Positions 53,080-61,800 of a stretch of DNA of 64,000 bases are shown piece by piece. This DNA is from Rodentibacter abscessus. Its GTDB lineage: Bacteria; Pseudomonadota; Gammaproteobacteria; Enterobacterales; Pasteurellaceae. The DNA lies in assembly GCF_047160095.1 (NCBI RefSeq), contig NZ_AP038785.1, positions 1,550,001 to 1,614,000 on the forward strand, given 5' to 3'. How positions within the stretch are numbered: the stretch's first letter is position 1; every line of letters begins with the position of its first letter. Position numbers and translations under genes: made by a program. The notes beneath the pieces are model-generated. The model had not been told where the DNA came from and made no database searches. It saw only the letters and a list, made by a program, of their open reading frames with translations.

Positions 53080-53391
53080 TCAATGATCTAAAATTACCGT
53101 GATCACTTTTAAATATTCAATGGCAAGACGCTGCTGATCGGCACTCGCATTAAAAATAAGATCTTCCGAAAGTACGCCGCAAGGTTGATCTTTGGGAATT
53201 TTACCTTGCTCATAGGCTTCGTAATCATCACGCCAATCGCCGCTAAAATAATATTTTTCCAAGAATTTCATTTTCGGTAAGAATGTTTGCCATTTTTCAA
53301 GAAACCATTGTGCTTCCGCAAGAAAATCCGTTGATTCATTCAAAATAGCTTCCATTTCGACAATTTGCGCTAAACGTTCTTTGGGTAGCAT
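53080..53391 (-). CDS. DUF4298-family protein
   Basis: A 103-residue soluble, helical protein (LPKERLAQIVEMEAILNEST). It resembles the DUF4298 family, with the FLEKYYFSGDWRDDYEAYEQ block. Function unknown. The ATG at 53391 follows GGAGA by 6 bp; a TTG 4 codons earlier overlaps that site. It lies downstream of gnd but beyond the gnd terminator, so it is probably transcribed separately. Confidence 0.7.
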   Translation of the reverse strand: MLPKERLAQIVEMEAILNESTDFLAEAQWFLEKWQTFLPKMKFLEKYYFSGDWRDDYEAYEQGKIPKDQPCGVLSEDLIFNASADQQRLAIEYLKVITVILDH

Positions 53392-53419
53392 TATTCTCTC
53401 CAAAACTTTCTAAAAATAA

Positions 53420-53445
53420 ACCGCACTTCCGGTTGAAAGTGCGGT
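53420..53445 (-). terminator. Inverted USS pair, terminator of gnd
   Basis: ACCGCACTT (53420-53428) and AAGTGCGGT (53437-53445), with an extra AACTG/TTTAT flank. On the minus strand TTATTTTTAG follows. It lies 25 bp after the gnd stop. Confidence 0.82.
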
Positions 53446-53469
53446 CAGTTTACAGCGTATTTTTACAAA

Positions 53470-54924
53470 CTACACATCATAAGTGGTTGATGCCGTATTA
53501 CCGCCACGCCCTGTCCAATTGGTGTGGAAAAACTCGCCGCGTGGTTTATCTGTACGTTCATAAGTATGCGCACCAAAATAATCACGTTGTGCTTGCAATA
53601 AGTTTGCAGGTAAACGAGCGGAGGTATAACCATCGAGGAAAGTGATGGCTGATGCCATACAAGGCATTGGAATACCGATTTCGATAGATTTCGCCACAAC
53701 TTTGCGCCAATCATCCATGGAATTTTCCAAAATTCCCTTGAAGTAGCTGTCTGAACCTAAGAAAATTAAATCCGGATTCGCTTCATAAGCATCACGAATA
53801 TTACCTAAAAAACGACTGCGAATAATACAGCCTTCACGCCATAATAGTGCAGTGTTGCCGTAGTTGATATTCCAGTTGAAATTTTCAGAAGCCTCACGAA
53901 TCAACATAAAGCCTTGTGCATAAGAAATGATTTTGGAAGCCAACAATGCTTTGCGTACGGCTTCAATCCATACTTTTTTATCACCTTCGACTTTACCGAT
54001 CGTTTTGTTGAATAATTTGCTTGCCGCAACACGTTGATCTTTAAATGCAGACACACAGCGGGCGAACACGGATTCGGTGATTAAGGTCAATGGAATACCA
54101 AAATCTAACGCATTGATTCCCGTCCATTTACCCGTCCCTTTTTGACCTGCCGTGTCTAAGATTTTATCAACCAAACGTGCACCGTCTGCATCTTTATAAC
54201 CTAGAATATCAGCAGTAATATCAATCAGATAGCTATCTAATTCGGTATTGCGCCACTCATTAAAAGTTGCTTGCAATTCATCATCAGATAAGCCAACGCC
54301 CTCTTTTAAGAATTGATAAGCTTCGCAAATTAATTGCATATCGCCATATTCGATACCATTGTGAACCATTTTCACAAAATGGCCTGCGCCATCTTTACCC
54401 ACCCAATCACAACAAGGCTCGCCTTGTTCGGTTTTAGCGGAAATCGCTTGTAACACAGGTTTGACGAATTGCCATGCTTCTTCGTTACCACCCGGCATAA
54501 TTGAAGGCCCGTGGCGAGCGCCTTCTTCTCCACCGGAAACGCCGGTACCGATGAAACGAATCCCTTTTTCACGCAACGCTTCTACACGGCGATTGGTATC
54601 AGGATAGTTGGAATTACCGCCGTCAATGATAATATCGCCTTCTTCCAAATGCGGGAGTAACGCATCAATAAATTGATCCACCACCTCTCCGGCACGCACC
54701 ATTAACATGACTTTGCGCGGTTTTTCTAATTTAGCGGCTAAATCTTCTAACGAATACGCACCGATAATGTTCGTTCCTTTCGCTGCGCCTTCCAAAAACT
54801 CGTCCACCTTAGACGTGGTACGGTTATATGCCACCACTTTAAAGCCATGATCATTCATATTTAAAATGAGGTTTTGCCCCATCACGGCTAAGCCGATGAC
54901 ACCGATATCGCCTTTTACTGACAT
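53470..54924 (-). CDS. gnd: 6-phosphogluconate dehydrogenase, decarboxylating
   Basis: A 484-residue enzyme making ribulose 5-phosphate, CO2 and NADPH from 6-phosphogluconate. The NADP motif is GVIGLAVMGQNLILNMNDHG (about 8-27); signature DKAGQKGTGKWT-like DTAGQKGTGKWT and catalytic FVKMVHNGIEYGDM are present. It is the third oxidative pentose phosphate gene of this stretch, about 5 kb downstream of zwf on the same strand. Confidence 0.97.
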   Translation of the reverse strand: MSVKGDIGVIGLAVMGQNLILNMNDHGFKVVAYNRTTSKVDEFLEGAAKGTNIIGAYSLEDLAAKLEKPRKVMLMVRAGEVVDQFIDALLPHLEEGDIIIDGGNSNYPDTNRRVEALREKGIRFIGTGVSGGEEGARHGPSIMPGGNEEAWQFVKPVLQAISAKTEQGEPCCDWVGKDGAGHFVKMVHNGIEYGDMQLICEAYQFLKEGVGLSDDELQATFNEWRNTELDSYLIDITADILGYKDADGARLVDKILDTAGQKGTGKWTGINALDFGIPLTLITESVFARCVSAFKDQRVAASKLFNKTIGKVEGDKKVWIEAVRKALLASKIISYAQGFMLIREASENFNWNINYGNTALLWREGCIIRSRFLGNIRDAYEANPDLIFLGSDSYFKGILENSMDDWRKVVAKSIEIGIPMPCMASAITFLDGYTSARLPANLLQAQRDYFGAHTYERTDKPRGEFFHTNWTGRGGNTASTTYDV

Positions 54925-55093
54925 TTTTTTCTCCTGTTGGTGAGGCGCAACTTACTTGCACCTTTTTAATTAAAACTTCTTACATAGTTAAAAGCATATG
55001 GGAAGAATAAACGCACTTTATCTACTAAAATTGAAAACTACGTAAATATAAAATTTTGTTTTGCACGCTCATTAACCCTTCCCTCAAATATCA

Positions 55094-55783
55094 TCAATTC
55101 ACAACAAATTCTGCAGCCATTTGTGAATGTAATTTTGCCGTATCAAAAAAAGGTAACGGAGAATCACTTTGATTTACTAATAATCCAATCTCAGTACAGC
55201 CTAAAATCACCCCTTCCGCACCTTGTTTCTGCAATGTTTCAATCGTATCTAAATAAAACGCATTTGATTGTGATAAAAATTTACCTACACATAATTCATC
55301 AAAAATAATACGGTGAATTTCATTTTGAATTTCTTCATTCGGCACAATAGGGACAATTCCGCGTTGAATAAGTCCATCACGATAAAAATTATCACTCATA
55401 GTAAATTTTGTGCCTAGTAACGCCACTTTTCTGATGTTTCTCGCCTTTATCGCATTTGCCGTTGCATCCAAAATATGCAAAAAAGGAATAGAGATTGCCT
55501 GTTGAATTTGAGTTGCAACTTTATGCATCGTATTCGTTGCCAACACAATACCTTGAGCACCAACTACTTCTAGCCTTTTGGCTGCCTCTGCTAAAATCTC
55601 TCCTGCTTTTTTCCATTCACCCCGTTTTTGGTATCGTACAATTTCCTCAAACTCTACACTTACCATCACGATAGGTGCTGAAGTATTGCTACCTTTTCGT
55701 TGATTAACCAAGCGATTAATTTCCGTATAATAGGTTGCAGTGCTTTCTGGGCTCATTCCTCCGATAATACCGAGCGTTTTCAT
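55094..55783 (-). CDS. Aspartate/glutamate racemase family protein, YgeA type
   Basis: A 229-residue PLP-independent racemase. GGMSPESTATYY starts the protein. One catalytic position is threonine (T83, in LATNTMHKV) and the other cysteine (C196, in ILGCTEIG). Classical aspartate racemases use two cysteines; E. coli YgeA has the same Thr83/Cys197 pair and works asymmetrically, preferring L substrates. Substrate range here is inferred. It precedes gnd by 169 bp. Confidence 0.88.
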   Translation of the reverse strand: MKTLGIIGGMSPESTATYYTEINRLVNQRKGSNTSAPIVMVSVEFEEIVRYQKRGEWKKAGEILAEAAKRLEVVGAQGIVLATNTMHKVATQIQQAISIPFLHILDATANAIKARNIRKVALLGTKFTMSDNFYRDGLIQRGIVPIVPNEEIQNEIHRIIFDELCVGKFLSQSNAFYLDTIETLQKQGAEGVILGCTEIGLLVNQSDSPLPFFDTAKLHSQMAAEFVVN

Positions 55784-55923
55784 TTATTCTCCTTTCTTCA
55801 TAGAGATACGCAAAATTTCTCTGCTTATTAAAGGGATATAGTAAGTACAAATCAGCACACCTAGAACGACATTATCTTGCTCCCTCATAACCTATGTTAT
55901 TGGAATTTCTAATTAATTCAAAT

Positions 55924-56535
55924 TCATTTTTCTCTCAACCACTCAGGTAAACTTTTCAACCTCAGTAATCGTTGCTGATAGTCCAAGCATTGTCTGCTAA
56001 AGTAATTCTGCAAGCTATAAGTTTCAATTCTCAACGCTATCGGGACAAAAAAAGCATCAACCGCAGTAAAGGCTTCACCTGTAAGAAAATCACTACCGAA
56101 TTGGCTTAATCCCTGCCGCCAAAGTTGATCCAAACGAGCCAATTCTTGTGCAAGTGCGGTAGAAATTGACGGTGTTTTTAACCGTTCTAATGGACTGAAA
56201 TCACAAATTTCCCTCAATTGTTCAAACCCAGAATGCATTTCTGCACAAGCTGATCTTGACCAAGCTCTCGCCGATTTGTCTTTTGCCCAAACTTGTGGAA
56301 AGATTTCGGCTAAATATTCAATAATAGCAAGACTATCCCAAACGGTCATACCGTTATGTTCCAACACTGGGATTTTACCTGTGGGGGAAAATTGTAAAAA
56401 ATGTTGACGTTGCAGTATTTTATCTTGCAAATAATGCACATTCACTTGTTCAAAAGGAATATTAAGCTGCTTCATCAAAATCCACACACGCAAAGACCAA
56501 GTAGATTTTGGCGGATTAACATAAAGTTTGAACAT
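55924..56535 (-). CDS. Glutathione S-transferase family protein
   Basis: A 203-residue GST-like protein. N-terminal thioredoxin fold (about 1-80) with the KIPVLEHNGMTVWDSLAIIEY segment (cis-Pro and glutathione-binding Ser/Asp); C-terminal helical domain with AVDAFFVPIALR. The likely catalytic Ser lies in PKSTWSLRVW. The ATG at 56535 follows AGGAAGG. Substrate unknown. Confidence 0.85.
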   Translation of the reverse strand: MFKLYVNPPKSTWSLRVWILMKQLNIPFEQVNVHYLQDKILQRQHFLQFSPTGKIPVLEHNGMTVWDSLAIIEYLAEIFPQVWAKDKSARAWSRSACAEMHSGFEQLREICDFSPLERLKTPSISTALAQELARLDQLWRQGLSQFGSDFLTGEAFTAVDAFFVPIALRIETYSLQNYFSRQCLDYQQRLLRLKSLPEWLREK

Positions 56536-56587
56536 TTTCCTTCCTCTAGCATTTACGGTCAAAAGATTTTAACCTTAGTTCCAAAAA

Positions 56588-56941
56588 CTACAAAAAATAG
56601 GCAGCAAACGCCAACACCGCCGGTAATCCCTGTTTAAACAAAATCCCTTTGTTCGCCGTAATTGCGCCATATATTGCCGCAATGATAACGCAAATAAGGA
56701 AGAAATAGGTTAGCGCAACTTGCTGAACCGACAAGGAAAACACTAGACCTGCGGCAAGAAAGCCATTGTATAACCCCTGGTTGGCAAACAAAACTTTGAT
56801 CTTAGGATTAGCAAGGTCTTGTTCGGTTAATTTAAAAATTCGCCGTGCGACAGGGCTATTTAAAGCGAACATTTCCAAATAAAGAATGTAAAAATGTTCC
56901 AATGCCACAAGTGCGGTCAAAATAGAGGCTAAAATTTCCAT
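56588..56941 (-). CDS. DUF1304 family membrane protein
   Basis: A 117-residue protein with four predicted membrane helices, of the DUF1304 family (LVALEHFYILYLEMF and NQGLYNGFLAAGLVFSL blocks). Function unknown. Its start overlaps the stop of the upstream gene by one base (TAATG), which implies coupled translation. Confidence 0.82.
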   Translation of the reverse strand: MEILASILTALVALEHFYILYLEMFALNSPVARRIFKLTEQDLANPKIKVLFANQGLYNGFLAAGLVFSLSVQQVALTYFFLICVIIAAIYGAITANKGILFKQGLPAVLAFAAYFL

Positions 56942-57273
56942 TAAATTTCTCGAATTAATGAGTTGCCCTGTTCAAGGCTATCCAACCACTGCCATTTTTC
57001 ATTGCCGATTAATTTTCCTGCATTGATAGAAAAAGTCGTACAACAACGCCCAAATCTGTTTTCTAAAGATTGATTTAAATGCTGATAAGTAAATTCAATC
57101 TGCATTTCACCGGTCTTTTTTCCAATTAGAAAACCTTTTAGAATTTCACCACCACTATACTCAGCCCAAACCATCTTTCCTTGTTGGTGGTAATGAAATT
57201 GGGTTTGGCAACCCACTTCACCATTTTCAGTATTCTCTACCGCTACAAACTTTTTGTTATTTAAATTCAACAT
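56941..57273 (-). CDS. Conserved hypothetical protein, n-acetylglutamate synthase-like
   Basis: A 110-residue protein, LNNKKFVAVENTENGEVGCQ, with a YSGGEILKGFLIGKKTG beta repeat. Similar short proteins are often labelled n-acetylglutamate synthase without good evidence; no catalytic motif is visible. It overlaps both neighbours by one base (TAATG at pgl stop and at the DUF1304 start), so pgl, this gene and DUF1304 form a tightly coupled set. Confidence 0.75.
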   Translation of the reverse strand: MLNLNNKKFVAVENTENGEVGCQTQFHYHQQGKMVWAEYSGGEILKGFLIGKKTGEMQIEFTYQHLNQSLENRFGRCCTTFSINAGKLIGNEKWQWLDSLEQGNSLIREI

Positions 57274-57971
57274 TAAAGTAACTTCGCCGCCGCTTTATCC
57301 AAATACCATTCCGTTATGCCGTTCTTGGCGTGAATTTTAGCTGCCGGATAAGGTAATTTTTCCGCAGATGTGGTTTGAATTTCCTTAAGGATTTCCGCTT
57401 TACCTTCGCCTGTTACTAAGTAAGTAATACGTTTTGCCTGCTCAATGAATTTGGCGGTTTTGGAAATGCGGGTTTGTCCTGTCTCGGGGTGTTTCGCGAT
57501 CACTGCAAGATTTTCATCATCAAAATCGGTTTGGTTCGGAAATAACGAAGCCGTGTGTCCGTCCGCGCCCATACCTAAAATAATCCAGTCAAAAACACCG
57601 TCAAAAATGACCGCACTTAATTCTTCTTCAAAACGTTTCAATTCTAAGATCGGCTCGTTTTCACCACGGATACGGTGAATATTTTCTGCCGGGATATGAA
57701 TATGATCAAACAGCAATTTTTGTACTTCACCATAATTACTTTCAGGATTCTCAGGGCTCACCATTCGCTCATCGCCCCACCAAAAATGCAAATTTTTCCA
57801 CTGCACTTGTGAAGCATAAGGTTCCGTTGCTAAGGTTTTAAATAATAATTTTGGGGTGGAACCGCCCGATAGGGAAATATGCACAGGACGATTAAACTCG
57901 CTATAAAGTTGAAATTCTTGAGCGATTTTTTCAACCGCTTGTTGAGCTGTTTTAAAGATAATCGTATTCAT
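57273..57971 (-). CDS. pgl: 6-phosphogluconolactonase
   Basis: A 232-residue DevB-type lactonase hydrolysing 6-phosphogluconolactone to 6-phosphogluconate. Motifs are ISLSGGSTPKLLFKTLA, WGDERMVSPENPESNYG and LGMGADGHTASLFPNQ (with the catalytic His). The ATG at 57971 has an AAGGAAA site and lies just past the PhzF gene stop; longer frames overlap that gene. It performs the step between zwf and gnd. Confidence 0.95.
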   Translation of the reverse strand: MNTIIFKTAQQAVEKIAQEFQLYSEFNRPVHISLSGGSTPKLLFKTLATEPYASQVQWKNLHFWWGDERMVSPENPESNYGEVQKLLFDHIHIPAENIHRIRGENEPILELKRFEEELSAVIFDGVFDWIILGMGADGHTASLFPNQTDFDDENLAVIAKHPETGQTRISKTAKFIEQAKRITYLVTGEGKAEILKEIQTTSAEKLPYPAAKIHAKNGITEWYLDKAAAKLL

Positions 57972-57979
57972 CGTTTTCC

Positions 57980-58831
57980 TTAGTTTGGGAGGGCAAAACA
58001 ACCTTTGCCCACTTCAATCACATTGCCTCCCACGAAAATCGTGTTTTCGTGATCTACTCGAATAGTCAGCCTATTTGGGCGTTGCATTTTATCGCCCTGA
58101 TGAATGACCCATTCAAGCGGTGTTTTTTTACGTAAAATTTGCAAGCCCGCCAGATTTGCCGCTGCCGAGCCGGTACCGGGGTCTTCCAATATCGCCCCGG
58201 ATTGAACGAAAAACATTCTTGACGTAACCTGCTCATTTTCACGATGCCATAAATAGCATTGAGAGGGAGCAAAATCACTTTTTGTTTTCGCTAAAAATGA
58301 GGCGCTATTTGGCACGGCATTATGTACCGCCTGTGAGTGGGTTAATTCCGCTAATAACTGCCACGTCCCAGTATTGACCCACACAGGCTCATTTTTTACC
58401 TCTTGTGGCGTTAAGCCGAGAAATTCCGCTGTTTCCGCCACGCTCAAATGAGAGGGTTGCGTTTTCACGCCATTTTTTAAGGCGAATTCCACGCCTGTTC
58501 CTCTATGTGAAATATCAACCAAACCGGCTTGAGTTTCGATGGTGTAGCGTTTTTCCGCTGAATAATGGCTGTGCAAAATAAAACTCGCCCCTATCGTCGG
58601 ATGTCCTGCAAACGGCATTTCATAATCGGGGGTAAAAATGCGATATTTTTTGACCGTTTGTGGCTGCTTGGGTGGCAGAATAAATACCGTTTCAGACAAA
58701 TTAAACTGGCGAGCAATCAACTGCATTTGCTGATCGCTTAACCCCTCAGCATCAGGAAATACCGCCAACGGATTACCGCCGAAATGGCTTTCAGCAAATA
58801 CATTCACGAGGTAAAAATCGTAATAATTCAT
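57980..58831 (-). CDS. PhzF-family isomerase-like protein
   Basis: A 283-residue protein of the PhzF/diaminopimelate-epimerase-like fold. The N-terminus holds VNVFAESHFGGNPLAVFPDA and the catalytic glutamate region QFNLSETVFILPP; the C-terminal half has EDPGTGSAAANLAGL. True PhzF makes phenazine precursors, but most members, as here, have unknown substrates. It sits between zwf and pgl, 8 bp before pgl. Confidence 0.88.
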   Translation of the reverse strand: MNYYDFYLVNVFAESHFGGNPLAVFPDAEGLSDQQMQLIARQFNLSETVFILPPKQPQTVKKYRIFTPDYEMPFAGHPTIGASFILHSHYSAEKRYTIETQAGLVDISHRGTGVEFALKNGVKTQPSHLSVAETAEFLGLTPQEVKNEPVWVNTGTWQLLAELTHSQAVHNAVPNSASFLAKTKSDFAPSQCYLWHRENEQVTSRMFFVQSGAILEDPGTGSAAANLAGLQILRKKTPLEWVIHQGDKMQRPNRLTIRVDHENTIFVGGNVIEVGKGCFALPN

Positions 58832-58851
58832 CTGTACTTCCCTAAAGTGAG

Positions 58852-60336
58852 CTACACTTTTTTCTTCATCAAACCGCTTGGTTTACGCCATACACGACCA
58901 CTTTTCGCAATAAGTTTCTCTGCGGCTGTCGGCCCCCATGTACCTGCTTCATATTCGTGGATTTTGCCCCCGTTCGCTTTGTAATTTAAAATCGGTTGTA
59001 CAAAACGCCACGCCGCGTGAACTGCATCGGTACGGGCGAACAAGGTGGCATCGCCTTTCATTGCATCAAGCAATAAGCGTTCGTATGCGGTAAGTACTTG
59101 CGAACCGGCAAGATCGGCATAACGAAAGTCCATAGAAACTTCCTTAGCTTCAAAACCCGCGCCCGGTTTTTTCAACCCGAAACGCATAGAAATACCTTCA
59201 TCCGGTTGAATGCGAATAATAAGTTTATTTTCCGGTGCATCTTGGCTAAATACAGGATGCGGAGTCGTTTTAAAGTGAATCACAATTTCCGTAACGCGAG
59301 TCGGTAAGCGTTTACCGGTACGGACATAAAAAGGCACGCCAGCCCAACGCCAGTTTTCGATTTCACAACGCAACGCCATATAGGTTTCAGTCTGAGAATC
59401 TGCCGGCACACCTTTTTCTTCCAGATAACCTTTCACCGTTTTACCGTTAATTTCTGCAGCGGTGTATTGCCCTAAAACAAGGTTATGTTCCACATCTTCT
59501 TGCGTTAACGGGCGTAAACTGTGCATGACTTTTGCCACTTCATCACGCATAGAATCGGCATTAATTATCGCCGGTGGTTCCATCGCCACCATTGCCAGCA
59601 CTTGTAATAAGTGATTTTGGAACATATCCCGCATTGCGCCGGAACCATCGTAATAACCGCCCCGCTCCTCAACACCGATAGATTCGGCACCGGTGATTTC
59701 TACATAATCAATGAAATTGCGATTCCAAAGCGGCTCGAACCAACCGTTAGAAAAACGTAATACGAGCAAGTTTTGTACCGTTTCTTTACCAAGATAGTGA
59801 TCGATACGATAAATTTGCTGCTCTTCAAAGAAACGGTGAATTTGCACGTCTAATGCCTGTGCGGTTTTTTCATCATAACCGAACGGTTTCTCCACAATGA
59901 TACGTTTCCAACCGTATTCTTCGGTATTCAGACCGTGTGCGGCCAAACATTCCGGAATCACACCATAAAGACTTGGCGGCGTGGACATATAATAAAGCGT
60001 ATTGCCGCAGGTTTGATATTTATCATGCAGTTCGTCCAAACGAGGAACAAGTTTGCCGTAATCGGCGGCATCCGAAGTGTTGATAGCTTGATAGTAAAGA
60101 TGCTGACAAAATGCGTCTAAAGTTTCTGCAGTAGTCTCTTCATTATGAAGTAAGGTTTCACGCATTTTTTCACGGAAAGTTTCATCATTTAAATCGGAGC
60201 GTGCGACACCAAGCACCGAAAAATTCTCACTCAATCGTCCGATTTTATACAAATTATAGAGTGCGGGAATGAGTTTACGGTGCGTTAAATCACCGGATGC
60301 GCCAAAAATGACGATACAATTATTATCAGTTTGCAT
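58852..60336 (-). CDS. zwf: Glucose-6-phosphate 1-dehydrogenase
   Basis: A 494-residue NADP enzyme, entry to the oxidative pentose phosphate pathway. Rossmann motif FGASGDLTHRKLIPALY (about 10-26), active-site RIDHYLGKETVQN (about 175-187) and EPLWNRNFIDYVEI are all present. It starts a long minus-strand run (zwf, PhzF-like, pgl, two hypotheticals, GST, racemase, gnd). Confidence 0.97.
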   Translation of the reverse strand: MQTDNNCIVIFGASGDLTHRKLIPALYNLYKIGRLSENFSVLGVARSDLNDETFREKMRETLLHNEETTAETLDAFCQHLYYQAINTSDAADYGKLVPRLDELHDKYQTCGNTLYYMSTPPSLYGVIPECLAAHGLNTEEYGWKRIIVEKPFGYDEKTAQALDVQIHRFFEEQQIYRIDHYLGKETVQNLLVLRFSNGWFEPLWNRNFIDYVEITGAESIGVEERGGYYDGSGAMRDMFQNHLLQVLAMVAMEPPAIINADSMRDEVAKVMHSLRPLTQEDVEHNLVLGQYTAAEINGKTVKGYLEEKGVPADSQTETYMALRCEIENWRWAGVPFYVRTGKRLPTRVTEIVIHFKTTPHPVFSQDAPENKLIIRIQPDEGISMRFGLKKPGAGFEAKEVSMDFRYADLAGSQVLTAYERLLLDAMKGDATLFARTDAVHAAWRFVQPILNYKANGGKIHEYEAGTWGPTAAEKLIAKSGRVWRKPSGLMKKKV

Positions 60337-60410
60337 AATGATTCCTTATTAAAATACCCGAGCGTTGCGAAATGATGCGCTATTCTAACGAAAATTGCCA
60401 ATCGAACCAA

Positions 60411-61220
60411 TCAATTAAATTGAAAGATCGATTGCCAATCCGCCGATTTATCCGCCACCATGACAAAATGAGGGTTAATCAACGTTTCACGCCGATTATA
60501 AGTCAGTCGCCCAAAGTGCGGTGTGAAAATCGCTCCGCCTGTTTCGCCCAGTAAAACTTCCGCACCTGCCGTATCCCATTCTCCGGTTCTCCCAAGACGG
60601 ACATAGCAATCTACAACGCCCTCTGCGACCAAACTGCTTTTCAGGCTACTTGAGCCTACTACCACAAATTCACAATCAAAATCTTTCGATAAAATTGACC
60701 GCACTTTTTCCTGTGAAGTGGTCGCCCCCACTGCAATGCGTAAAGTGCGGTCGAAATTGAGGGTGTTTTTTGTCAGCTTTTTCACTTGCTCATCTTGTTT
60801 TTTGTATGCACCGAAATCCTTCATTGCATAATAAGTAAGGGATAAAACAGGCGCATGAATCACGCTCAATACCGGCTCGTTTTTGCGAACAAGTGTGATT
60901 AAAACTGAAAATTGATCCGTACGATTTATAAATTGTTGCGTACCATCAAGGGGATCAATCAACCAATATTCTTCCCAGGTTTGGCGTTCTTCAAAAGGAA
61001 TATGGCAATTTTCTTCGGAAAGGACTGGCGTGTTCGGGAAAAGTGCGGTCAATTTTTCCGTTAAAAATTGACTAACAAAAAGATCGGCTTCTGTAACGGG
61101 CGTATCGTCTTCTTTCATTTTTACATCAATATGCTGCCGATAAAAATGCAGGAGATGATTGCCTGCTTGATAAGCAATCAAGAGAATCTGGTTAAGTAAG
61201 TGTTCATTCAGCATCAGCAT
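60411..61220 (-). CDS. cysQ: 3'(2'),5'-bisphosphate nucleotidase CysQ
   Basis: A 269-residue lithium-sensitive phosphatase of the inositol monophosphatase superfamily. The metal motif is WLIDPLDGTQQFINR (about 92-106), with the second at GEWDTAGAEVLLGETGG. It clears 3'-phosphoadenosine 5'-phosphate from sulfate assimilation and related reactions. Start: two ATGs 6 bp apart follow AAGGGGG; the first was kept. Confidence 0.94.
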   Translation of the reverse strand: MLMLNEHLLNQILLIAYQAGNHLLHFYRQHIDVKMKEDDTPVTEADLFVSQFLTEKLTALFPNTPVLSEENCHIPFEERQTWEEYWLIDPLDGTQQFINRTDQFSVLITLVRKNEPVLSVIHAPVLSLTYYAMKDFGAYKKQDEQVKKLTKNTLNFDRTLRIAVGATTSQEKVRSILSKDFDCEFVVVGSSSLKSSLVAEGVVDCYVRLGRTGEWDTAGAEVLLGETGGAIFTPHFGRLTYNRRETLINPHFVMVADKSADWQSIFQFN

Positions 61221-61229
61221 ACAGCCCCC

Positions 61230-61649
61230 TTATGATTGTGATGATTTTTCTTTCGGCAACAACCACGGTATCACAAACAACGAATAAAATATCATACCGC
61301 ACGTACTTAATAATCCCAATGACAACCCACCTTCGCTCATCCATTGCCAAAATGTGGGCTCTTCTTCGCTCATCACTAATAAATAAAAATAGGAAGCGAC
61401 ATTACAATAACAGAAAGTAATCAATGACGAGCATAGCACGATTGCGGCGATATTATGCCGAACATAACGAAATTTCATCGCCACTAAAGCGATCAAAAAC
61501 GCAGGAATCGTGGCAAGAAAAAAAGTGGTAAGCAAATAACGACTAAACGGAACCGCATCAAAATCCGCATCTAAAAACCAAAGTAATGCGGTTGCCAGCA
61601 ATTGCAAAATCAAGGGAAATAGGATAAGTGTTTTGAGATAAGGTTTCAT
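61230..61649 (-). CDS. Hypothetical four-helix membrane protein
   Basis: A 139-residue protein with four predicted membrane helices (about 6-24, 40-60, 68-90 and 110-132), not recognised. It sits 9 bp upstream of cysQ on the same strand and is probably cotranscribed. The FYLLVMSEEEPTFWQWMSEG loop is charged. No function is proposed. Confidence 0.65.
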   Translation of the reverse strand: MKPYLKTLILFPLILQLLATALLWFLDADFDAVPFSRYLLTTFFLATIPAFLIALVAMKFRYVRHNIAAIVLCSSLITFCYCNVASYFYLLVMSEEEPTFWQWMSEGGLSLGLLSTCGMIFYSLFVIPWLLPKEKSSQS

Positions 61650-61800
61650 AAAAAGCAGGTGATTGGGAAAGATGGCCTATTTTATAGGAAAGTCGCACGC
61701 TTTTACAGAATCATTATGTTGATGTTTTGGAGGAGCGTTGAGACATAAGGTTACTTAGGATAGAATGGGAAACAATAGCTTTTTTAGAGAGGAAAAGAAA

